DNA of 14,636 nt from Prevotella sp. UBA5379 (GTDB lineage Bacteria; Bacteroidota; Bacteroidia; Bacteroidales; Bacteroidaceae), in assembly GCA_002409785.1 (NCBI GenBank), contig DHOX01000073.1, positions 27,821 to 42,456 on the forward strand, written 5' to 3'. Below, piece by piece: positions 7,501 to 13,025 of the stretch (its first letter is position 1; the number at the start of each line of letters is the position of its first letter). Position numbers and translations under genes: made by a program. The notes under the pieces were generated by a model. The model was not told where the DNA came from. It was given only the letters and a program-made list of their open reading frames with translations, and did not search any database.

Positions 7501-8120
7501 CCGATATTATAAAGATAATTGAGATATTGCGCCGTATCTTCCTCACATTCATTTGCATGGATATGTCCCAAAGCATTCGTGAACAGACGCCTTTGTCCGG
7601 TATAATAGTAGTATGTGGCGCTGACGATATTGAATTCTGAACGGGCATAAATGATCCTCAACCGTTCCCGTTCTGGCAAGTCCGTACTGCTTTCATCAAT
7701 TCTGTGAAGACAGTTTACGGCCCTTTCCCGCCAGTCATAGAAATTCTTGTTCTGCGACTGCCGCTGGCATAAGCGCATCTGCTGGACATAAGCGACGAGC
7801 AATTCTATCTGATTGTCACTGGCGGAGATCGCCTCATCAAGCAGTCTTTTTGCCTGACGGTAATTCATCTTCACCAGACTGACGAAGGCAAGATTATTAA
7901 GTGCCTCGGCCTTTCCCGCATCATAGTCAGAAGAAAGTTCCAGGGCCCTTGCGGCAAGTACTCTCGTAGAGTCTATATTCCGATAATGAAAGGAATAAGC
8001 CTTTGCATTCAACTCGTCTACCTCTTTCTGGTGAGAAGGTGTACATGCTGAAACTAAAAGAACCAATAACAGGAAAAAAAAGGTTCTTACGAGTCGTATA
8101 ATTTCTTGAACGTTCTTCAA
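4515..8120 (-). CDS. Giant membrane sensor with two tandem histidine-kinase-like modules (DUF5112/DUF5113-like architecture)
   Basis: About 1201 residues if started at TTG 8120. The frame also opens at GTG 8147 (1210 residues), but that codon lies in the loop of the preceding terminator. Order: lipoprotein-type signal with lipobox VSAC (C26); periplasmic TPR-like helical region (about 30-400); membrane helix (403-421); coiled cytoplasmic linker; HATPase domain (about 556-713) with N-box NTMADNARRF (600-609), G1 box SDTGKGM (632-638) and HGFGL (668-672). Then come a second signal-like hydrophobic segment (719-736), a second periplasmic region (to about 896), a membrane helix (898-918) and a cytoplasmic C-terminus. 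The C-terminus carries LKHETMYYP (H1039) and a degenerate ATPase-like tail (FLLCKQIVREVG, then IIIEMVLP). The first module lacks an evident HE/HD phosphoacceptor box; the second lacks the N and G1 boxes. I recall DUF5112 and DUF5113 for such Bacteroidales proteins but could not search. Signal unknown. The response regulator overlaps the 3' end. Confidence 0.88.
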   Translation of the reverse strand: MKNVQEIIRLVRTFFFLLLVLLVSACTPSHQKEVDELNAKAYSFHYRNIDSTRVLAARALELSSDYDAGKAEALNNLAFVSLVKMNYRQAKRLLDEAISASDNQIELLVAYVQQMRLCQRQSQNKNFYDWRERAVNCLHRIDESSTDLPERERLRIIYARSEFNIVSATYYYYTGQRRLFTNALGHIHANECEEDTAQYLNYLYNIGEGGVITHGTPEQIAQTEFDYLVRCFYFANVFRSPYWVANSLEAISEHMQSPKIRDFLIHNNLPAIELLNVDNMPYQLLAGNLAQRSLNLFIRYGDVYQIAGAYRTLGRNYWAIGDYRSALICLNRALRNRRIEQAPDLVASIREQLSMAYSAVNDKQASDYNRNIYLDLQEQTRQDRLMEARAAELNENAAQLNTMIVAVILMITFFIVLLFVFDRLRRKSDKENSIDELLQPLRQWKVKNDQCMDGLNDRYEEIHEDTLITQEHILKNKQKYLEQRAKVQLVISITPFIDQIINELHRLQAGTGSQETRKSRYQYIGELTNQINQDNAVLTHWIQLRQGQLSLHIESFPVESVFDIVRKGSMAFQIRGIIFTVEKTEAIVKADRTLTLFMINTMADNARRFVQKGGRVTISAHESADYVEICVSDTGKGMTPEQVEHIFDHKAIISDEQPVPNVEKKYSHGFGLLNCKGIIEKYKKTSSLFRVCSISAQSELGKGSCFSFRLPKGAVHLRMLLLPLILFFTLCTGILHAHEKTLPSNRKLAALSEKAVTHSSPYGLKVLFSHKASQFADSVYFSNIYGHYHRALAFADSTRYYLNAVYRQLVPHGKILMKAIGSEQTPPEIQWFHDNLDMNYIVILDVRNESAIACLALHDWARYTYNNSVYTQLFREVSSDQSLDDYVQTMQKSENSKTVAIILLLLLLLSIFPAYYFLYYRHRVFYRFCIERIRGINQILLSDLPDQEKLSDIDRLWDQRMKREIQFHAFGFHSREVIDQLDQVVEQICAALRKSMSIYHDHQVSIELAQDELSKARYEDARLHVSNAVLDNCLSTLKHETMYYPSRIKQLIDGSDHHLEVISELAGYYKELYSLLSAQALRQITGQIRLDPDLLNYLFEILQKKSGLKKIIPEIHDKGEAYVLIHIPLPKMDLTGVECRQLFTPLTKDLDFLLCKQIVREVGDLTNLRGCGIEAVPGQNVAGIIIEMVLPKKIWINLKWS

Positions 8121-8132
8121 TAGGTGAAAGAA

Positions 8133-8163
8133 CAGGGACAGGGTCACACGCTGCCTGTCCCTG
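8133..8163 (-). terminator. Hairpin terminator of the kdgK-eda operon, just upstream of the sensor gene
   Basis: A perfect 10-bp inverted repeat (CAGGGACAGG at 8133-8142, CCTGTCCCTG at 8154-8163) has an 11-nt loop. Read on the - strand it is followed by TTCTTTC, a modest T-rich tail. It lies 34 bp after the eda stop. The most upstream possible start of the sensor gene (GTG 8147) falls within the loop. The weak tail would allow read-through into the sensor gene, for which I found only an imperfect promoter (- strand TTTATTTG at 8168-8175, one mismatch to TAnnTTTG). Confidence 0.6.
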
Positions 8164-8196
8164 AAAACAAATAAATTTTATGAATGATCCTTACCA

Positions 8197-8868
8197 TCAG
8201 GAGCGGGCCTGACGGATATATTCTAAAGCACGGACGCATCTTTCCGTAACCGCTTTCCAGTTACCCGCTGACACCTCCTCTTTAGGAAAGAGTTTGGACC
8301 CCATTCCTACACAGAAGACCCCCGCCTTGATCCATGCCGTAAGGTTTTCCCGGTCTGGAGCGACAGCCCCTGTCACCATGATCTGGCTCCAGCGAAGAGG
8401 ACCGAGGATGTTCTTCACGAATGACGGTCCGCCGACATTCCCTGCCGGGAAGACCTTTGTCACGTCACATCCTAACGACTGGGCTTCAGACACTTCAGAG
8501 ACAGAACCGCAGCCCGGTGTATAAGGAACCAGACGACGATTGCAAACAGGAGCGATAGCCGGATTCAGATTAGGTCCGACGATGAAGTTAGCTCCAAGTT
8601 GCATATAAAGTGCAGCTGTAGGAGCATCTATTACCGTACCGGCGCCCAGGATCATTTCCGGACACTCGGAGGCAGCCCATTTTACCAATTCTCCGAAGAT
8701 TTCATGTGCGAAGTCACCACGGTTAGTAAATTCAAACACCCTTACGCCACCCTCGTAACATGCTTTGATCACCTGTTTACAAATCTCCAGGTCACTATTG
8801 AAGAACACGGGTACCATCCCCGTCTTCCCCATTGCGTTTAACACTTGTATTTTATTGAATCTTGCCAT
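8197..8868 (-). CDS. eda: KDPG/KHG aldolase (2-dehydro-3-deoxy-6-phosphogluconate aldolase)
   Basis: Class I aldolase of 223 residues, cytoplasmic. It cleaves 2-keto-3-deoxy-6-phosphogluconate into pyruvate and glyceraldehyde 3-phosphate, and family members also act on 4-hydroxy-2-oxoglutarate. The Schiff-base lysine is K138 in VTKVFPAGNVGG. The catalytic glutamate is E46 and a phosphate/substrate arginine is R50 in GVRVFEFTNRG. The GAGTV loop (75-79) and the NFIVGPNLNP segment are typical TIM-barrel features. Length is normal (about 205-225). ATG at 8868 begins MARFNKIQVLNAM. The gene lies 89 bp downstream of kdgK, whose product makes its substrate, and the two are probably cotranscribed. 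The gap between them contains alternating CTGTC/GACAG arms that could fold. Confidence 0.95.
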   Translation of the reverse strand: MARFNKIQVLNAMGKTGMVPVFFNSDLEICKQVIKACYEGGVRVFEFTNRGDFAHEIFGELVKWAASECPEMILGAGTVIDAPTAALYMQLGANFIVGPNLNPAIAPVCNRRLVPYTPGCGSVSEVSEAQSLGCDVTKVFPAGNVGGPSFVKNILGPLRWSQIMVTGAVAPDRENLTAWIKAGVFCVGMGSKLFPKEEVSAGNWKAVTERCVRALEYIRQARS

Positions 8869-8874
8869 AATTTT

Positions 8875-8947
8875 CTGTCTTACTTGATTGATTGACAGGA
8901 AAAGACTGTCCTTTCATAAAATGACAGCCCCCTGCCGGTTACTGTCA
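8875..8947 (-). repeat. Alternating CTGTC/GACAG inverted arms in the kdgK-eda spacer
   Basis: On the + strand the 5-mers run CTGTC (8875), GACAG (8894), CTGTC (8906), GACAG (8923, within TGACAG at 8922-8927) and CTGTC (8942, within CTGTCA at 8942-8947). Neighbouring arms can pair: 8894-8898 with 8906-8910 around a 7-nt loop, and 8922-8927 with 8942-8947 around a 14-nt loop. On the - strand transcript the latter hairpin is followed by TTTTAT. The set could form mutually exclusive hairpins ahead of eda; a function is only inferred. Confidence 0.35.
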
Positions 8948-8957
8948 GCCACAGGTA

Positions 8958-9980
8958 TCAGCGTTGAACACGCCCACTGGCATTTCCTTCTGCCAGACTT
9001 TCCACCTCTTCCGCATTGACGAGGTTGAAATCGCCGGGAATGGTATGCTTCAAGGCTGAAGCAGCAACAGCAAACTCCAGAGCCTCACGCGGATCCGCCT
9101 TCGTCAGCAGACCGTGGATCAGTCCACCGGCAAAAGAATCTCCTCCGCCTACGCGGTCAATGATCGGCATAATATCATAATGCTTGCTCTCATAAAATTC
9201 CTTGCCATCATAAATAAGCGCTTTCCATCCATTATGACTGGCAGAGAGAGATTCCCGAAGCGTGGAGACGACATATTTAAAGCCAAATTCCTTCATCATC
9301 CCCTTGAAGATGTGGTAATAGCCCTTTGCATCCGTCTTTCCCGCCTCTATGTCAGCATCCGGTTTGAATCCCAGACAGGACTGGGCATCCTCTTCATTTC
9401 CAATACAGACATCCACGTATTTCATCAGTGGACGCATCACGGCGATCGCTTTCTCTGAAGACCATAATTTCTTACGGAAATTCAGATCTACGGAGACGGT
9501 CACGCCATGGCGCTTGGCAGCCTCACAAGCCAACTGGGTCAGTTTGGCAGCTTTGTCACTGATAGCGGGCGTAATGCCTGTCCAATGGAACCATTGTGCC
9601 CCTTCCATGATCTTGTCAAAATCGAAGTCAGAAGCATCTGCCTCGGCAATAGCACTGTGTGCACGGTCATAGATGACCTTTGAAGGACGCATGGAAGCGC
9701 CTGTCTCGGCATAGTATAACCCTACCCGGTCTCCTCCGCGGACGATAAAATCTGTATGCACGCCATAGCGGCGTAATGCATTGACAGCAATTTGTCCGAT
9801 TTCATGTTTGGGAAGTTTGGTCACGAAATAAGCCTCATGGCCATAATTAGCCAAACTCACTGCGACATTTGCCTCACCACCACCAGGAATGATGCGGAAA
9901 GAATCGGTCTGTATAAAACGATCGTTTGCTTCCGGCGACAGGCGGAGCATGATCTCGCCTAATGTAACAACTTTAGCCAT
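8958..9980 (-). CDS. kdgK: 2-keto-3-deoxygluconate kinase (PfkB family sugar kinase)
   Basis: Cytoplasmic ATP-dependent kinase of 340 residues that phosphorylates 2-keto-3-deoxy-D-gluconate to KDPG, the substrate of the neighbouring aldolase. The N-terminal PfkB signature is GGGEANVAVSLANYG (33-47). The C-terminal signature is DRVGGGDSFAGGLIHGLL (275-292), with the catalytic base D281 and the GGGD anion hole. The segment YYAETGASMRPSKVIYDRAH (90-109) is the substrate region seen in KDG kinases. I chose ATG 9980 (MAKVVTLGEIM). The frame extends to ATG 10040, but that start overlaps the promoter -7 element at 10038-10045 and the extra 20 residues do not look like a PfkB N-terminus. First gene of the operon with eda, and divergent from the LacI-family regulator. 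Substrate specificity is inferred from family and context. Confidence 0.93.
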   Translation of the reverse strand: MAKVVTLGEIMLRLSPEANDRFIQTDSFRIIPGGGEANVAVSLANYGHEAYFVTKLPKHEIGQIAVNALRRYGVHTDFIVRGGDRVGLYYAETGASMRPSKVIYDRAHSAIAEADASDFDFDKIMEGAQWFHWTGITPAISDKAAKLTQLACEAAKRHGVTVSVDLNFRKKLWSSEKAIAVMRPLMKYVDVCIGNEEDAQSCLGFKPDADIEAGKTDAKGYYHIFKGMMKEFGFKYVVSTLRESLSASHNGWKALIYDGKEFYESKHYDIMPIIDRVGGGDSFAGGLIHGLLTKADPREALEFAVAASALKHTIPGDFNLVNAEEVESLAEGNASGRVQR

Positions 9981-10037
9981 TTTAAATGTTTTTGTTGATA
10001 GTTTACTTAGATCTTGAGTATGTTTGTTCTCATAGGG

Positions 10038-10067
10038 CAAAAATAATGAATAATTCCCATATTTCGA
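10038..10067 (-). promoter_or_regulatory. Promoter of the kdgK-eda operon
   Basis: On the - strand TATTTTTG (10038-10045) matches the Bacteroidota -7 consensus TAnnTTTG. A near -33 element, TTTC (10064-10067), lies about 18-20 bp further upstream. Transcription would start near 10031 and give a leader of about 50 nt to ATG 9980. The -33 region lies inside the palindrome at 10060-10071. Confidence 0.65.
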
Positions 10068-10071
10068 AATA
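10060..10071. promoter_or_regulatory. Candidate operator: perfect 12-bp palindrome over the kdgK -33 region
   Basis: TATTTCGAAATA is a perfect palindrome with a central CG, the symmetry typical of LacI-family operators. It covers the -33 position of the kdgK promoter, where a bound repressor would block polymerase. The obvious candidate ligand is the LacI-family protein encoded about 290 bp away; that link is inference. Confidence 0.5.
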
Positions 10072-10226
10072 AAATCAGGAAAATCTTCCTATTTGATAAT
10101 AAATAACAAGAAATACAAAAGCTTGCTTGTCTTGTTTTTCATGAATACGCTCCTCGAAAGCACCTTTCCCCTTTATTGTTTTAACCGTCTGATCATGAAA
10201 AAGCACCGTTTATTCAAATTTTCCCG

Positions 10227-10242
10227 TTGTGCATTCGCACAA
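10227..10242. promoter_or_regulatory. Candidate operator: lac-operator-like inverted repeat TTGTG-N6-CACAA
   Basis: TTGTGCATTCGCACAA has 6-bp perfect arms separated by 4 bp. The half-sites TTGTG and CACAA are 6 bp apart, as in the symmetric E. coli lac operator, and the right side continues as CACAATT. It lies 15-31 bp upstream of the -7 element at 10258 and so covers the -33 region of the regulator promoter. A good site for autoregulation by the LacI-family protein. Confidence 0.5.
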
Positions 10243-10250
10243 TTAAAATG

Positions 10251-10264
10251 AAATGTGTACATTT
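10251..10264. promoter_or_regulatory. Dyad AAATGT-GT-ACATTT over the regulator -7 element
   Basis: Six-base arms around a 2-bp centre, almost coincident with the -7 element TACATTTG at 10258-10265. It may be a second operator, or chance symmetry in an A/T-rich promoter. Its sequence differs from the other two candidate sites, which weakens the case for one common protein. Confidence 0.3.
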
Positions 10265-10265
10265 G
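10258..10265 (+). promoter_or_regulatory. Promoter -7 element of the regulator-uxaA-transporter operon
   Basis: TACATTTG matches TAnnTTTG. No exact -33 TTTG was seen; that region is occupied by the inverted repeat at 10227-10242. A start near 10272 gives a leader of about 86 nt to ATG 10358 and argues against the upstream in-frame ATG at 10253. The rest of the 377-bp gap 9981-10357 shows no other gene. Confidence 0.6.
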
Positions 10266-10357
10266 TAACGGTGTTCAAGCCGTTTGACAGCATATCCTCT
10301 TCCAATGATAGAGAGGAAGTGGGTTTGCCTATTAATATTCATTTATTTACAAGGAGT

Positions 10358-11422
10358 ATGCCCTTAAAAATCAGAATCAAGGATATAGCCGAGAGAGCAG
10401 GAGTTTCTGTAGGAACTGTCGACAGGGTGCTGCATGACCGCCCCAACGTGTCCAAGCCGGCAAGGACAAAAGTTGAACAAGCCTTAAAGGAAATGAACTA
10501 CCAGCCAAACATGTACGCCAGTGCTCTGGCTTATAACAAGGAGTATGCCTTCTACCTGCTGATCCCCCAGCACGAACATGAAACCTACTGGGCTGAAATA
10601 GAAGAGGGGGCGAAAAGATGTGAGGAGCTGCGGCGGGATTTCCATATCAATCTGGAGATCGTGCACTACAACCGCTATGACGATGCTTCCTTCACTGCAG
10701 AATGCGAGGGGGTCTTCAAGATGAAACCGGACGGTGTGATCATCGTTCCCACCAAACTCGATGTCACGCGTCTTTTCACGGACCAGTTGCATAAGGAAAA
10801 CATACCCTTCATCTTCCTTGATTCCTATATGCCGGACCTCAAGCCTCTGGCTTTCTACGGCCAGGATTCTTTCTGCAGTGGTTTCTTTGCTGCAAAGATG
10901 CTGATGCTGATCGCTTCGGGGGAATCTGAAATCATGCTGATGAAACTGACTAAAGACGGACAGGTGATCAGCAAGCAGCAGGACAACCGCGAGGTGGGCT
11001 TCCGGCATTACATGCGCGATCACTATCCGGACATCAAGATTACCGAGCTGCAGCTTCCTATGGGGGACAACCGGAAGGAATATTACCAGATCCTGGAAGA
11101 CTTCTTCAACAGCCATCCCTCTGTTCACCATTGCATCACCTTAAGTTCGAAAGCACATATTGTAGGGGATTTCTTGCTGGCCACCAACCGGCGGGATATA
11201 CAAATCATGGGATATGACATGGTGGGGAAAAATGCCAGATGCCTGAAGCTCGGAAGCATTTCCTTCCTCATAGCCCAGCATGCCTACATGCAGGGGTACT
11301 ACTGTGTAGATGCTCTCTTCAGGGCCACCGTGCTCAAGAAGAAGGTCCAGCCTGTCAACTATATGCCAATCGAACTTCTGACCAAAGAGAATGTGGACTT
11401 CTATAAAAGGACACAATTATAA
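10358..11422 (+). CDS. LacI-family transcriptional regulator, probable hexuronate/KDG-pathway regulator
   Basis: Product of 354 residues. The N-terminal DNA-binding domain is RIKDIAERAGVSVGTVDRVL (6-25), a LacI-type helix-turn-helix with Asp where most members have Ser in the recognition helix. A hinge region with Leu57 (ASALAYNK) follows. The sugar-binding-protein-like effector domain fills about 62-340, with repeated Rossmann-type stretches such as PDGVIIVPTK, IPFIFLDSYMP and IQIMGYDMVG. I chose ATG 10358, which begins close to the canonical LacI N-terminus. The frame reaches back to ATG 10253, which lies before the predicted transcription start. AAGGAG lies only 1 nt before the ATG, too close to act as a normal Shine-Dalgarno. 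It is divergent from kdgK-eda and 20 bp upstream of uxaA, so it probably controls both units. The effector, perhaps a uronate or KDG, is not known. Confidence 0.92.
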   Translation: MPLKIRIKDIAERAGVSVGTVDRVLHDRPNVSKPARTKVEQALKEMNYQPNMYASALAYNKEYAFYLLIPQHEHETYWAEIEEGAKRCEELRRDFHINLEIVHYNRYDDASFTAECEGVFKMKPDGVIIVPTKLDVTRLFTDQLHKENIPFIFLDSYMPDLKPLAFYGQDSFCSGFFAAKMLMLIASGESEIMLMKLTKDGQVISKQQDNREVGFRHYMRDHYPDIKITELQLPMGDNRKEYYQILEDFFNSHPSVHHCITLSSKAHIVGDFLLATNRRDIQIMGYDMVGKNARCLKLGSISFLIAQHAYMQGYYCVDALFRATVLKKKVQPVNYMPIELLTKENVDFYKRTQL

Positions 11423-11442
11423 TTACAAAAACGAACTACAAA

Positions 11443-12939
11443 ATGAAATCATCCAGTTTTATTAAAATCAATCCTGCTGACAATGTCGTGGTCTGTCTGC
11501 GCCCCTTTAAAAGGGGAGAAACCCTCGGCATTGACGGCCATTCCATCACCTTGCTGCAGGATGTTCCAGCAGGACACAAGGTGCTGATTACAAATGTATG
11601 CAAAGGTACCAACATCATCAAGTACGGCTATCCCATAGGCCATGCGAAAACGGATCTGGCACAGGGACAATGGGTCAATGAGCAGGATCTGCAGACCAAT
11701 CTGTCTGGAACCCTTGATTATACCTACACCCCCGTCCGGGACACCGTGAATATTCCCCGGGATCATCGTACTTTCCAGGGGTATGTACGCGGGAATGGCG
11801 AGGTGGGTACTCGTAATGAAATATGGATCGTCCCTACCGTGGGATGTGTAAACGGTATTGCCCAACGGCTCGCACAGCAACTGCAGGAAGAGACACACCT
11901 CGAGGGGATTGACGCCGTGCATGCCTGGGTCCACAACTACGGCTGTTCCCAACTGGGGGATGACCACGAAAACACCCGTAAGATCCTTCGTGACTTGTGC
12001 CTGCATCCCAATGCGGGGGGGGTACTGGTGTTATCGTTGGGATGTGAAAATAACCAGCCTGGTCCTTTCATGAAAAGTTTAGGAGATTATGATCCTGAAC
12101 GCATCAAACTCCTGGTTGCCCAGCAGGTAAAAGGCGATGAACTGGAAGAGGGCATGAAGATTCTCCGCCAACTTTACCATAAAGCACAGCAGGACCGGCG
12201 CACGGAGGTTCCTATAAGCAAACTGCGGATAGGCCTGAAATGCGGTGGATCTGATGGATTCAGCGGTATAACGGCCAATCCTCTCCTGGGAGAATTTTCC
12301 GACTATCTCGTTGCCCAGGGGGGCACTACCGTCCTGACGGAAGTGCCCGAGATGTTCGGCGCAGAAACCATATTGATGAACCGTTGCAAAACGGCAGGAC
12401 TCTTCCACAAAACCGTAGAGATGATCAACGGTTTCAAAGAATATTACCTCTCGCATGGCCAGCCCGTAGGAGAAAACCCCTCTCCTGGCAACAAGGCCGG
12501 GGGGATCTCTACCCTGGAGGACAAGGCCTTGGGATGTACCCAGAAATGTGGGAAAGCACTGGTCAGTGGCGTGCTCGGATATGGGGAACGCCTGCAGGCT
12601 CCAGGCCTTAACCTCCTGTCTGCTCCGGGAAATGACCTGGTCGCTTCTACGGCACTGGCTGCAGCCGGTTGCCAGATCGTTCTCTTTACCACTGGCAGGG
12701 GAACTCCTTTCGGAACTTTCGTACCGACCATAAAGGTTGCTTCTAACAGCACTCTCTATCATAACAAACCTAACTGGCTGGACTTTAATGCAGGGGTGCT
12801 TCTTGAAGATACCGGCATGAAAAGGCTGACGACCCTTTTTATCAATAAGGTACTTGCCATCGCCGGCGGTGAACAGAGTAAAAATGAGATCAATGGCTAC
12901 CAGGAGATCGCTATCTTCAAAAATGGAGTAACCCTCTGA
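11443..12939 (+). CDS. uxaA: Altronate dehydratase
   Basis: Cytoplasmic lyase of 498 residues that dehydrates D-altronate to 2-keto-3-deoxy-D-gluconate, the substrate of KdgK. The N-terminal SAF-type domain (about 8-95) ends in IIKYGYPIGHAKTDLAQGQW. The large catalytic domain starts with FQGYVRGNGEVGTRNEIWIV (111-130) and contains CGGSDGFSGITANPLLG (267-283) and EVPEMFGAE (300-308). It also has GISTLEDKALGCTQKCG (354-370) and TTGRGTPFG (416-424), all characteristic of the UxaA/GarD family. Conserved cysteines (C168, C201, C267, C365, C369) are likely metal ligands, as the family is iron-dependent. Length is normal. Starts 20 bp after the regulator stop with no separate promoter, so it is cotranscribed. 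Galactarate dehydratase is the alternative, but kdgK and eda beside it favour altronate. Confidence 0.93.
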   Translation: MKSSSFIKINPADNVVVCLRPFKRGETLGIDGHSITLLQDVPAGHKVLITNVCKGTNIIKYGYPIGHAKTDLAQGQWVNEQDLQTNLSGTLDYTYTPVRDTVNIPRDHRTFQGYVRGNGEVGTRNEIWIVPTVGCVNGIAQRLAQQLQEETHLEGIDAVHAWVHNYGCSQLGDDHENTRKILRDLCLHPNAGGVLVLSLGCENNQPGPFMKSLGDYDPERIKLLVAQQVKGDELEEGMKILRQLYHKAQQDRRTEVPISKLRIGLKCGGSDGFSGITANPLLGEFSDYLVAQGGTTVLTEVPEMFGAETILMNRCKTAGLFHKTVEMINGFKEYYLSHGQPVGENPSPGNKAGGISTLEDKALGCTQKCGKALVSGVLGYGERLQAPGLNLLSAPGNDLVASTALAAAGCQIVLFTTGRGTPFGTFVPTIKVASNSTLYHNKPNWLDFNAGVLLEDTGMKRLTTLFINKVLAIAGGEQSKNEINGYQEIAIFKNGVTL

Positions 12940-12986
12940 AACGATTCCCTGACCCTTCTGTTCTCCTCAGTCGCTCTGTTCATAAA

Positions 12987-13025
12987 ATGAATCTTATCCT
13001 CAAAATAAAAAAAACGAAACAGTGA
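12987..13025 (+). other. 12-codon open frame overlapping the GTG start of the transporter gene
   Basis: ATG at 12987 opens a 12-residue frame, MNLILKIKKTKQ, whose TGA (13023-13025) overlaps the transporter start as GTGA. The codons are A-rich and the upstream sequence CATAAA is typical of starts in this phylum. It could be a short coupling peptide helping initiation at the GTG, or chance. No homology is claimed. Confidence 0.25.

Noticed and set aside
9981..10040. N-terminal extension of the kdgK frame to ATG 10040
   Set aside because: It overlaps the -7 promoter element at 10038-10045, and the 20 extra residues do not resemble a PfkB N-terminus; MAKVVTLGEIM at 9980 does.
10267..10284. AACGG...CCGTT inverted repeat in the regulator leader
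   Set aside because: Only 5-bp arms with an 8-nt loop; too weak to call as an operator or hairpin.
10351..10356. AAGGAG as Shine-Dalgarno for the LacI-family gene
   Set aside because: Only 1 nt separates it from the ATG, too short for normal use, and this phylum rarely depends on such sites.
10253..10357. N-terminal extension of the LacI-family frame to ATG 10253
   Set aside because: The ATG lies within and before the predicted promoter, and the canonical LacI N-terminus begins at 10358.
10349..10549. 14-bp direct repeat ACAAGGAGTATGCC at 10349-10362 and 10536-10549
   Set aside because: The second copy is in the coding frame as NKEYA with its ATG out of frame; most likely chance.
12079..12762. 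227-residue frame on the - strand within uxaA
   Set aside because: Shadow of the uxaA coding strand; no start context, no recognisable protein.
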